Shown piece by piece: positions 7,570 to 13,870 of a stretch of DNA of 13,870 nucleotides. The stretch spans positions 1-13,870 of the forward strand of contig CAYQPE010000044.1 in assembly GCA_964419445.1 (NCBI GenBank). Reading direction: 5' to 3'. The DNA is from JABHHG01 sp964419445. Its GTDB lineage: Bacteria > Fidelibacterota > Marinisomatia > SCGC-AAA003-L08 > D37C17. The position numbers and the translations under genes are program-made. Position 1 is the stretch's first letter. Every line of letters starts with the position of its first letter. The notes under the pieces were generated by a model. That model was not told the DNA's origin. It saw only the letters and a list, made by a program, of their open reading frames with translations, and made no database searches.

Positions 7570-8450
7570 TACCAGCCACGCTCCTGAAGCATTTGGTCAC
7601 TTGGTATTTCAGAAATATCTAATCCTTTCATAGCATCTTTTAATCCAGCAGAAATTTCAGCAAGTTTAACAGCATCTTCATAGTATGTGGTTGCATCTAC
7701 AATGGCTTTAGCTCTTGCTTCAGGGTCATCAGATTTAAAAATGCCAGATCCTACAAAAACTGATTCTGCACCTAACTGCATCATTAATGCAGCATCTGCA
7801 GGAGTGGCAATACCTCCAGCACTAAAATTGGGGACAGGCAATTTACCGATATTTGCTACTTGTTGAACCAATACAAACGGGGCTTGCATATCCCTTGCTT
7901 CAGCCATAAGTTGATCGTTATCCATAGTTGTTAATTTTTTAATATCATTAATAATTGTTCTCATGTGCCGAACAGCCTCAACAATATTACCAGAACCAGC
8001 TTCTCCTTTAGTTCTAATCATAGCTGCACCTTCACCAATACGACGTAAGGCTTCACCTAAGTTTCTTGCACCACATACAAATGGTGCTTTAAAGTCATGT
8101 TTATAAATATGATTATTTTCATCTGCAGGAGTCAATACTTCACTTTCATCAATAAAATCAATCTCAAGTGCTTCAAGAATCTGGGCTTCTGCAAAATGGC
8201 CAATTCTACATTTTGCCATAACGGGTATAGAAACTGATTTTTGAATACCTTTAATTAATTCAGGGTCAGACATTCTCGCAATACCCCCATCTTTACGGAT
8301 ATCAGCAGGAATTCTTTCTAATGCCATTACTGCAACAGCTCCAGCATCTTCAGCAATTTTGGCTTGTTCAGGGTTGGTTACATCCATAATTACGCCACCC
8401 TTTAGCATTTCTGCCAACCCAACTTTAATTTCAAATGTACCTTTTTCCAT
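7569..8450 (-). CDS. pdxS: Pyridoxal 5'-phosphate synthase lyase subunit PdxS
   Basis: PdxS builds pyridoxal 5'-phosphate from ribose 5-phosphate, glyceraldehyde 3-phosphate and ammonia delivered by PdxT, the DXP-independent route. The 293-residue (beta/alpha)8 barrel is normal length and highly conserved. Catalytic residues are visible: D23 in IMDVTN, K80 in MAKCRIGH (first Schiff base with ribose 5-phosphate) and K148 in IRTKGEAG (second lysine). ERIPADIR at 45-52, PFVCGARNLGEALRR at 123-137 and FSAGGIATPADAA further on are also family hallmarks. AGAGG (8460-8456) lies 5 bases before the ATG, within the last codons of ispH. One base separates the ispH stop from this start. Confidence 0.98.
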   Translation of the reverse strand: MEKGTFEIKVGLAEMLKGGVIMDVTNPEQAKIAEDAGAVAVMALERIPADIRKDGGIARMSDPELIKGIQKSVSIPVMAKCRIGHFAEAQILEALEIDFIDESEVLTPADENNHIYKHDFKAPFVCGARNLGEALRRIGEGAAMIRTKGEAGSGNIVEAVRHMRTIINDIKKLTTMDNDQLMAEARDMQAPFVLVQQVANIGKLPVPNFSAGGIATPADAALMMQLGAESVFVGSGIFKSDDPEARAKAIVDATTYYEDAVKLAEISAGLKDAMKGLDISEIPSDQMLQERGW

Positions 8451-8451
8451 A

Positions 8452-9288
8452 CTAACCTCTTGTATTTTTAATTTTATCTTTTACTTCTTCAATTAAATAG
8501 TCTGGTGTAGATGCTCCTGCAGAAATTCCTACGGATTGCACATTGTCAAACCATTCAATTTTTAAATCTGATGCACATGTTACTTGATATGAATTTTTAT
8601 TCCTCTCAAGTGCAAGTTCTGTTAATCGTTTTGAGTTGGCACTAGTAAATGAGCCTATGATAATCATTAAATCATTTTCAATTGCTAATAGTTTAATTTG
8701 CTCATGATTCCGCTTTGTTGGATAGCAAATTGTATTCACGAAATGTAAATCAAATACTTTTGTCATTAGTATATTCATAATTTCCTGAACATTTTCAATC
8801 ATTTGAGTAGATTGACTTACAACCCCTGCACGTTTCATCTTTCTAAGCTCTGAAGCTTCTTCAGGATTAGAAACAATAATTGACCCCTCTACTTGATCTG
8901 CAATTGCTACCACTTCATCATGTCCATGGTCACCAATTATAATGATATTTCTACCATCCTCAGACAATTTTTTAACTTCATGGTGAATCTCGTGTACTAA
9001 TGGGCATGTAGCATCAATTACATTCATGCCATCATTTTTTGCCTTATCCCAAAGCTTATTCATTGTACCGTGAGCTCTAAATAATATTGGGCTTTCTTTT
9101 GGTACATCTTCTAAAGATTCAACTACCTTTGCACCTGCAACTTCTAAATCTTCAACTACCTTTTCATTGTGAACAATATCACCAAGCATATACACACTTC
9201 CATGCTCTTCAGCAGAGTCGTATGCCATATTTACAGCATCCCTTACTCCAAAGCAGTATCCTGCATCTTTGGCTACAGTAATTTTCAT
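8452..9288 (-). CDS. ispH: 4-hydroxy-3-methylbut-2-enyl diphosphate reductase IspH
   Basis: IspH performs the last MEP step, reducing HMBPP to IPP and DMAPP with a [4Fe-4S] cluster. The 278-residue protein keeps the three cluster cysteines: C12 in GYCFGV, C95 in DATCPLV and C188 in NTICYPT. Substrate-site residues are also present: H40 in VHNEKVV, H73 in FRAHG, H123 and E125 in GHDEV, T161 in SQSTQ, and the SANSKRL motif with GISAGASTPDYLI near the C-terminus. Loops are slightly unlike textbook forms (GDHGHDEV, and SQSTQ instead of QTTLS), but no key residue is lost. The start ATG overlaps the dcd stop by 4 bases (ATGA) with no Shine-Dalgarno, consistent with termination-reinitiation. Confidence 0.96.
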   Translation of the reverse strand: MKITVAKDAGYCFGVRDAVNMAYDSAEEHGSVYMLGDIVHNEKVVEDLEVAGAKVVESLEDVPKESPILFRAHGTMNKLWDKAKNDGMNVIDATCPLVHEIHHEVKKLSEDGRNIIIIGDHGHDEVVAIADQVEGSIIVSNPEEASELRKMKRAGVVSQSTQMIENVQEIMNILMTKVFDLHFVNTICYPTKRNHEQIKLLAIENDLMIIIGSFTSANSKRLTELALERNKNSYQVTCASDLKIEWFDNVQSVGISAGASTPDYLIEEVKDKIKNTRG

Positions 9289-9848
9289 TTTGTTTTCATT
9301 CGTGGAAGTGTTATGCCTACCTGACCTTGATATTTACCCGCCTTATCTTTGTATGATATTTCACAATCCTCATCAGATTCAAAAAACAATACTTGGCACA
9401 ATCCTTCATTTGAGTATATTTTTGCAGGAAGTGGAGTTGTATTCGAAATCTCAAGGGTTACATAGCCTTCCCATTCTGGCTCAAAAGGAGTAACATTTAC
9501 AATTATTCCACAACGTGCATAAGTTGATTTACCTACACAAATTGTAAGAACATTCCTGGGAATTTTAAAGTACTCTACACTTCGAGCAAGTGCAAAACTA
9601 TTTGGCGGTACAATACATACATCGCCTTTAAAATCCACGAAAGAATTAGCATCAAATTTTTTGGGATCAACCACACTATTGTTTACATTCGTAAAAATTT
9701 TATACTCGTCAGAAACTCGAATATCATACCCATAAGAAGAAACTCCATAAGAAATTTTACCATCACGTACTTGTTTAGGTTCATATGGGGTAATCATGTC
9801 AAATTCTTTTGACATTTTCTCTATCCATCTATCGCTTTTAATTGCCAT
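9285..9848 (-). CDS. dcd: dCTP deaminase
   Basis: Dcd deaminates dCTP to dUTP, feeding dUMP and thymidylate synthesis. The 187-residue protein is close to the usual 180-195. It has the N-terminal MAIKSDRWI start, SYGYDIRVS at 39-47, VPPNSFALARSVEYFKIP at 80-97, GKSTYARCGI at 106-115 (phosphate-binding serine and arginine), EPEWEGYVTLEISN at 123-136 with the presumed catalytic glutamate E133, LCQVLFF at 150-156, and YQGQVGITLPR at 173-183. The sequence suits a monofunctional homotrimeric deaminase rather than a dUTPase or a bifunctional Dcd-Dut, though the last distinction is inferred. Its ATG lies 11 bases inside the end of the DHH phosphoesterase gene. Confidence 0.94.
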   Translation of the reverse strand: MAIKSDRWIEKMSKEFDMITPYEPKQVRDGKISYGVSSYGYDIRVSDEYKIFTNVNNSVVDPKKFDANSFVDFKGDVCIVPPNSFALARSVEYFKIPRNVLTICVGKSTYARCGIIVNVTPFEPEWEGYVTLEISNTTPLPAKIYSNEGLCQVLFFESDEDCEISYKDKAGKYQGQVGITLPRMKTK

Positions 9849-10851
9849 TAATTATTTTCTCATCAATTTTTTTATTAATTGTTTCTACCAAATCTTTTGT
9901 TGACATATCCGATACACGTGCACCTGCAGCATAAATATGTCCACCACCACCCAGTGATTTTGCAATATCATTTATAATATAGTTTCCACTAGATCTAAAA
10001 TTTATACGATGTTGATTTTCATCAATACACTGAATCATGTAGGAAATCTCAACTGATTTTATAGTTCTTATAAATTCGGTAAACCCATCAACATCTTCAA
10101 GTGTAGCATTAGCCTTTTTTAGAATATCTTTATCTACAACAAAACCAATAACTGTATCATTATGCGTAAATTGTAAGCTTTGAATTACATGAGACAGAAG
10201 GCGAACTTGTGATAACTTTCGTTGTTCGTAAATTGCCTTATGGATGTCATATGGCTTTACTCCACTTTCAATTAAGTGAGCCGCCATTAAATGTGCATCT
10301 GCATGTGTAGATTGATATCTAAAAGATCCAGTATCAGTAATTAATGCAGCATATAAGGCATTTGCAGTTTGAATATCTAACTTAAATTTACCACCTCCAC
10401 TTTGATGTTGTAAATATTTCCATACCATATACCCAGTTGCAGGAGCCCCTAAATCCAAAACCTGAAGAAAATATGGATTATCCTTATTTACTGGATGGTG
10501 ATCAAAAAGTACAATTTTAGAATTTTTTATTTGAGGATAAATTTCATTTATTCTGCGATAATCACCGATGTCAAATAGAATTGTTACATCAACAGAATTT
10601 AACCACTCATTATGAGATTCACTATAGGTTTCAATTTCTCCATGTGGATCAAGTATTTCAAATATTTCAGGGGTTTCAGAAATATTGATTATTCTTGAAT
10701 CTTTACCTAAAGATTTAAGATAATTGTGAAATCCAATTTCAGACCCCAATCCATCACCATCAGGATTAACATGAGTTGATAGTAAAATTGAATTAGAATC
10801 ACCTATTAGATTGGCTAATTCATCCCACGATTTTGTTAGATTTTTATTCAT
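9838..10851 (-). CDS. nrnA: DHH/DHHA1 phosphoesterase, NrnA-type (oligoribonuclease / pAp phosphatase)
   Basis: NrnA-family enzymes degrade very short RNA oligonucleotides (nanoRNA) from the 5' end and dephosphorylate 3'-phosphoadenosine 5'-phosphate. The 337-residue protein shows every DHH metal motif: HVNPDGDGLGSE at 27-38, LFDIGD near 92-97, FDHHP at 116-120 and ITDTGSFRY near 171-179. The C-terminal DHHA1 substrate motif GGGGHIYAAG starts near 301. I chose ATG at 10851 over an in-frame TTG two codons upstream; neither has a Shine-Dalgarno at normal distance. A 53-base gap separates it from the universal stress protein gene, and I see no clear terminator there. Family assignment is solid. 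Preference for nanoRNA or pAp cannot be read from sequence. Confidence 0.92.
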   Translation of the reverse strand: MNKNLTKSWDELANLIGDSNSILLSTHVNPDGDGLGSEIGFHNYLKSLGKDSRIINISETPEIFEILDPHGEIETYSESHNEWLNSVDVTILFDIGDYRRINEIYPQIKNSKIVLFDHHPVNKDNPYFLQVLDLGAPATGYMVWKYLQHQSGGGKFKLDIQTANALYAALITDTGSFRYQSTHADAHLMAAHLIESGVKPYDIHKAIYEQRKLSQVRLLSHVIQSLQFTHNDTVIGFVVDKDILKKANATLEDVDGFTEFIRTIKSVEISYMIQCIDENQHRINFRSSGNYIINDIAKSLGGGGHIYAAGARVSDMSTKDLVETINKKIDEKIINGN

Positions 10852-10904
10852 ATTCAATTACGAAATTTACCCTTTAATTGAAATTTATTCCAATGTTCAA
10901 AAAC

Positions 10905-11348
10905 TTAATTAATTGGCACTACCAAAACAGGGCAATTTGAAGTCTTAATTACATGCGAAGCAGTTGTACCTAAAAAGTAATCTGATAAGTGGTCAGTGCC
11001 ATTTGTACCCATAATAATAAGATCTACATCATTGGCATTTGCAAATTCTAGAATGGCATGTTCTGCATTGCCTTCTCTAATAATAATCTTGTATTTATAG
11101 GAAGTATCTAATGTATCTACTATCTCTTTTGCTTTTTTGCGAGCATTAACAGCAATCTCTTCATTCTCAGTTATACGTTTTGATACACTGACTCTACTCA
11201 TAAGCATCTCTTCATGAGAGTTAATATCTTCTTGTGCGTTAATTATAAATAAATTAGCATTAAATTCTTTAGCATAAGAAAATGCTTTCTTAAATACTTT
11301 TTCAGATTGCGAACTTAAATCCGTAGCACATAGAATGTTTTTATACAT
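10905..11348 (-). CDS. Universal stress protein (UspA family), ATP-binding type
   Basis: This is a single-domain, 147-residue universal stress protein starting MYKNILCATDLS, the normal family N-terminus with the Asp at position 9. The nucleotide-binding loop GTNGTDHLSDYFLGTTASHV (114-133) fits the G-x2-G-x9-G-[S/T] pattern, so ATP binding is expected. NCPVLVVP closes the last strand. A longer reading from a GTG 22 codons upstream would add residues that match no family member and would run into the transporter gene. The ATG at 11348 has AGGAG 5 bases ahead. It lies 8 bases after the transporter stop. Such pairing hints at regulation of the transporter, as for the UspA protein TeaD with TeaABC in Halomonas, but that is inference. 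Confidence 0.92.
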   Translation of the reverse strand: MYKNILCATDLSSQSEKVFKKAFSYAKEFNANLFIINAQEDINSHEEMLMSRVSVSKRITENEEIAVNARKKAKEIVDTLDTSYKYKIIIREGNAEHAILEFANANDVDLIIMGTNGTDHLSDYFLGTTASHVIKTSNCPVLVVPIN

Positions 11349-11353
11349 GTTTA

Positions 11354-11358
11354 CTCCT
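11354..11358 (-). promoter_or_regulatory. Ribosome binding site AGGAG that fixes the universal stress protein start
   Basis: AGGAG with a 5-base spacer precedes the ATG at 11348-11346 and partly overlaps the transporter stop codon (TAG, 11359-11357). It supports this ATG over the upstream in-frame alternative. Confidence 0.75.
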
Positions 11359-12760
11359 AAAAATATATATATGAAACGATAATAAAGATTGGAATTAAAA
11401 TACAAGTTGACCAAATCATAAAACCGAAAAAGCTTGGCATTTTAATTCTATTTTCTTCAACAATTGATCTTACCATAAAATTGGGGGCATTTCCAATATA
11501 GGTATTAGCACCCATAAATACTGCACCGCATGAAATTGCAAGAAGGGTCTGCATATATTCACCCATTAGTTGTACAGCATCACCGCCTGCAGTATTGAAA
11601 AATACTAAATATGTAGGTGCATTATCAAGGAATGATGAAAGGATTCCCGTTAACCAGAAATACATTAAATTGTTATGATTTCCATGAGCATCTTGCGTTA
11701 AGCTCACAATAAAACCAAGTGCGCCATCTTGTCCTGCTTTTAATATTGTAATTGCAGGAATAATTGTTATAAAAATACCCACAAAAAGTTTAGCAACTTC
11801 TTCTATTGGAAACCATGTAAATCCATTATCCTTCCTAATTTTGGGTGCTGTATATTGAATACTTAGATATGTGAGCAACAGTAATATTATATCACGTAAT
11901 ACATTTTGTAAGCCCATAGGAATATGGAATAATTCTATGGAAATTCCTGGCCTCCAAATACCACTCATTAGTACAGAAGAAACTACACCAATTAGAAATA
12001 ATAAATTAATTTTTCCTTCAATACCTAGTTTTTCATCATTTTCCTGTTGATGTGGATGAGCAGTTTCTTTGTTATAAAAATATGTATCCATTGCAAAAAA
12101 GAGAATTAATAGAATTGTAGAAACTAACAACATAGGAATGAACATGTGCTGTGTAGTCCAAAAGAAACTTACACCCTTAAGGAATCCTAAAAAAAGTGGC
12201 GGATCTCCTAGTGGTGAAAGTGAGCCTCCAATATTTGCCACTAAAAAAATAAAAAATACAAAAATATGCGTCGTATTTTTTCGCCAAGAATTTGCACGGA
12301 TCAGCGGACGAATCAAAAGCATGGCTGCACCAGTAGTACCCATCCAAGAAGCAATCATTGTACCGATAAGCAAAATACATGTATTAAGCTTTGGAGTACC
12401 TACTAAGGATCCCTTTAGGCGGATTCCCCCAGAAATTGCAAACAGTGATAATAATAATACAATAAAAGGAATATACTCTAAAAACAATACGTGGAATAAT
12501 TCATGAAATGCAATTTTAGAGCCAAAAACATACCAAAATGGGAGAAAAAACAAGAGTGCCCAAAATGCAGAGATTTTTCCAAAATTATGTTCCCAAAAAT
12601 GTGGTTTTACCAATGGAAGTATAGCGATAGACAATAATATTCCCACAAATGGGGTTATTGAAAATAAAGGCAAATTATCAAGGCCTGAAGTATTACCTCC
12701 AGCAAATAGATTGCTTATGAAGATAAAAAAAGGTGTTAATTTAAATAAATTCCTTCTCAT
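11357..12760 (-). CDS. CitMHS_2 / NhaD-like ion transporter, probable sodium:proton antiporter or organic-acid symporter
   Basis: This 467-residue polytopic membrane protein belongs to the ion transporter superfamily, of the type often labelled putative citrate transporter or sodium:proton antiporter. About eleven or twelve hydrophobic segments are visible, including ones near 35-52, 64-80, 92-112, 127-150, 165-180, 205-225, 250-268, 288-303, 324-342, 364-390, 403-420 and 445-466. The two inverted-repeat signatures are intact: VANIGGSLSPLGDPPLFLGF at 174-193 and LDNAPTYLVFF at 378-388, followed by GANTYIGNAPNFMV at 417-430. A hydrophilic HPHQQENDEK loop lies near 235-244. The N-terminus (1-25) may be a signal peptide or a first helix. 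The transported ion is not fixed by sequence. The neighbouring nqrM and apbE make Na+/H+ exchange attractive. The ATG has AAGGA about 14 bases upstream, a poor spacing. Confidence 0.8.
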   Translation of the reverse strand: MRRNLFKLTPFFIFISNLFAGGNTSGLDNLPLFSITPFVGILLSIAILPLVKPHFWEHNFGKISAFWALLFFLPFWYVFGSKIAFHELFHVLFLEYIPFIVLLLSLFAISGGIRLKGSLVGTPKLNTCILLIGTMIASWMGTTGAAMLLIRPLIRANSWRKNTTHIFVFFIFLVANIGGSLSPLGDPPLFLGFLKGVSFFWTTQHMFIPMLLVSTILLILFFAMDTYFYNKETAHPHQQENDEKLGIEGKINLLFLIGVVSSVLMSGIWRPGISIELFHIPMGLQNVLRDIILLLLTYLSIQYTAPKIRKDNGFTWFPIEEVAKLFVGIFITIIPAITILKAGQDGALGFIVSLTQDAHGNHNNLMYFWLTGILSSFLDNAPTYLVFFNTAGGDAVQLMGEYMQTLLAISCGAVFMGANTYIGNAPNFMVRSIVEENRIKMPSFFGFMIWSTCILIPIFIIVSYIYF

Positions 12761-12811
12761 TATTGTGCTTATATCCTTTAATTCAATTTTATAAGTGGTG
12801 TAAATTTAACC
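12761..12811. promoter_or_regulatory. Divergent intergenic region between the transporter and nqrM
   Basis: These 51 bases separate the transporter (leftward) from nqrM (rightward) and must hold at least one promoter for each unless transcripts read in from outside. It is AT-rich. A TATAAG at 12790-12795 could be a -10 box for nqrM, but I see no convincing -35 at the right distance. On the minus strand a TATAAG and a TTTACA are present, at unsuitable spacing. No operator palindrome stands out. Promoter status follows from position, not from strong motifs. Confidence 0.35.
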
Positions 12812-12985
12812 ATGGAAATTTTTATAATATCTACAATTGTTTTAGGCATTTTAATATTATTAATGTCTGTTGGCACATTAGTGTCAAATATTCAATTAAA
12901 GGGGTCTTGTGGTGGAAATGAAGATGCATGCCTATGTTCACCAGAAGATCGCAAAAAATGCATTAAAGAATCACTAATCAACTAA
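12812..12985 (+). CDS. nqrM: Na+-NQR maturation protein NqrM (DUF539 family)
   Basis: This 57-codon gene encodes a small membrane protein: a hydrophobic helix at about residues 3-24, then LKGSCGG (29-35) and a cysteine cluster with C33, C40, C42 and C50. A single helix followed by GSCGG and about three more cysteines is the NqrM pattern. NqrM is needed to assemble the iron centre held by cysteines between NqrD and NqrE of the Na+-translocating NADH:quinone oxidoreductase, probably by delivering iron. It is somewhat shorter than the roughly 70-80 residues of proteobacterial forms. It is the only plus-strand gene recognised here. Its last 12 bases overlap the end of apbE on the other strand, and apbE encodes the enzyme that flavinylates NqrB and NqrC. 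That context strongly supports the call. Only a weak GGTG precedes the ATG. Confidence 0.88.
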   Translation: MEIFIISTIVLGILILLMSVGTLVSNIQLKGSCGGNEDACLCSPEDRKKCIKESLIN

Positions 12986-13870
12986 CGCTTCCATAAATTT
13001 ATTAAATCCATTACTTTTAATCTCGTTTAGAGTTCCATCTTCAAGTCTTTCGATAAGCAAGCATTCTACATTTTCTAATTGATTTATTAATTCAAGGGCT
13101 ATCTCTGTTCCCATTACCATAAGTGATGTTGCTAATGCATCTGCCTCTAAACAGGTTGGTGCAACAACTGTAGCGCTAACTAAATTGTGTTTTACAGGGT
13201 AACCATCATGAGGATTGATTGTATGTGAAAAGATTTCACCTTCATATGTGTAGTAATTGCGATAATTACCAGAAGTGGCCATTGCAAAATTTGTTAATTT
13301 CACCATTGATCCAATTTCTCTGTTTTCAAAACTTGGTAATTCTATTCCAATTTTCCAAGGGAGGTTATATTGTTTCAACCCATGACAATAGACTTCACCT
13401 CCTATTTCAACTAGAAATTGTGTAAAGCCCGATTTTAACAAGAATAGTACAATCTGATCAACGCCAAAACCTTTAGCTATTGCATTGACATCAATATGTA
13501 ATTTTTCAATAGATTTACTGAGAGTCCCATCATTAATCGCCCAATGACTATCGCCTGTATTCTTTCGTATTTCTGTAATGCGATCATGCGATGGTGGAAC
13601 CCAATTATCATTAAAATTATGAAATCCCCATAATTTCACAAGTGGTCCCACAGAAACATCAAAAGCGCCGTTTGTTATATTATTAAAATATTTAGAGGCC
13701 AATAATACATTTTCAAACTCTTTAGATATTTTAACTGAATCATTTGAGTTATTAAATCTTATAATTTCACTCTGTGGATTATAGAGGGACATTTGAATAT
13801 TAATTACATTTAGAATTGAATCTACACTGGTTTGAATATTTGTTAAATTTAACTTATTTTCAGCAGAAAC
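12974..13870 (-). CDS. apbE: FAD:protein FMN transferase ApbE, 5' end beyond right edge
   Basis: ApbE transfers FMN from FAD to threonine or serine of target proteins, such as NqrB and NqrC or RnfD and RnfG, in the periplasm. The frame stays open to the window edge, giving 298 visible residues; homology upstream of the internal ATG at 13792 (INIQMSLYNPQSEIIRFNN) shows that this ATG is not the start. Family motifs in order: DVSVGPLVKLWGF near residues 71-83, DVNAIAKGFGVDQI near 127-140, GGEVYCHG at 157-164, PWKIGIELP, ATSGNYRNYY near 198-207, SHTINPHDGYPV at 215-226 and the Mg-site EADALATSL at 242-250. The N-terminal signal or lipoprotein sequence lies outside the window. The 3' end overlaps nqrM tail to tail by 12 bases. 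Adjacent nqrM suggests that the main client is Na+-NQR. Confidence 0.93.
   Translation of the reverse strand, partial: VSAENKLNLTNIQTSVDSILNVINIQMSLYNPQSEIIRFNNSNDSVKISKEFENVLLASKYFNNITNGAFDVSVGPLVKLWGFHNFNDNWVPPSHDRITEIRKNTGDSHWAINDGTLSKSIEKLHIDVNAIAKGFGVDQIVLFLLKSGFTQFLVEIGGEVYCHGLKQYNLPWKIGIELPSFENREIGSMVKLTNFAMATSGNYRNYYTYEGEIFSHTINPHDGYPVKHNLVSATVVAPTCLEADALATSLMVMGTEIALELINQLENVECLLIERLEDGTLNEIKSNGFNKFMEALVD

Noticed and set aside
10852..10904. A terminator in the gap between the universal stress protein and NrnA genes
   Set aside because: Only a weak TTGAA...TTCAA pairing without a GC-rich stem or a following T-run was found.
10905..11414. A universal stress protein extended by 22 residues at the N-terminus
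   Set aside because: The extra residues are unlike the family, overlap the transporter's 3' end, and the internal ATG at 11348 has a well-placed AGGAG.
12138..12506. A 122-codon plus-strand open frame opposite the transporter
   Set aside because: It lies entirely antisense to a well-supported membrane protein gene, and its translation shows no recognisable motif.
12974..13792. ApbE starting at the ATG at 13792 as a complete gene
   Set aside because: The open frame and family homology continue upstream to the window edge, so the gene is truncated by the window and the ATG is internal.

Overview
The window is a dense, AT-rich (roughly one third G+C by eye) stretch of a bacterial chromosome. 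Gene content and protein style fit a marine, Gram-negative, sodium-using bacterium. I lean towards a Marinimicrobia (SAR406)-like or related FCB-group lineage, but that placement is inference and no rRNA or other marker here proves it. Fourteen protein genes are supported, thirteen on the minus strand and one on the plus strand. I see no tRNA, rRNA, CRISPR array, insertion sequence or phage gene, and no gene-free stretch longer than 76 bases.

Right edge (12.8-13.87 kb): the 5'-truncated apbE (FAD:protein FMN transferase) is on the minus strand. Facing it on the plus strand is a 57-codon nqrM, the iron-centre maturation factor of the Na+-translocating NADH:quinone reductase. The two overlap at their 3' ends. 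A CitMHS_2/NhaD-like membrane transporter (11357-12760) is divergent from nqrM. Together they point to sodium-based bioenergetics, with the nqr structural genes perhaps just beyond the right edge.

Main run (12760 down to 1, all minus strand): transporter, universal stress protein, NrnA-type DHH phosphoesterase, dcd (dCTP deaminase), ispH, pdxS, pdxT, dxs, methylmalonyl-CoA mutase catalytic subunit, YbdK-type carboxylate-amine ligase, archaeal-type (type II) GAPDH homologue, metallo-beta-lactamase-fold hydrolase and tilS (truncated by the left edge). Most neighbours overlap or are separated by fewer than 10 bases, so long co-transcription with translational coupling is likely. The two larger gaps are 53 and 76 bases.

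Functionally the run joins the first (dxs) and last (ispH) steps of the MEP isoprenoid pathway, the complete DXP-independent pyridoxal-phosphate synthase (pdxS/pdxT), nucleotide turnover (dcd, nrnA), propionate/methylmalonyl-CoA metabolism (mcm), and a tRNA-modifying enzyme (tilS). DXS, PdxS and any genuine GAPDH all use glyceraldehyde 3-phosphate.

Most of the window is ordinary metabolism. The points most worth a second look are the metallo-hydrolase gene with no canonical start codon (apparent ATA start behind a good Shine-Dalgarno), the archaeal-type GAPDH homologue in a bacterial operon, and the short nqrM overlapping apbE tail to tail.
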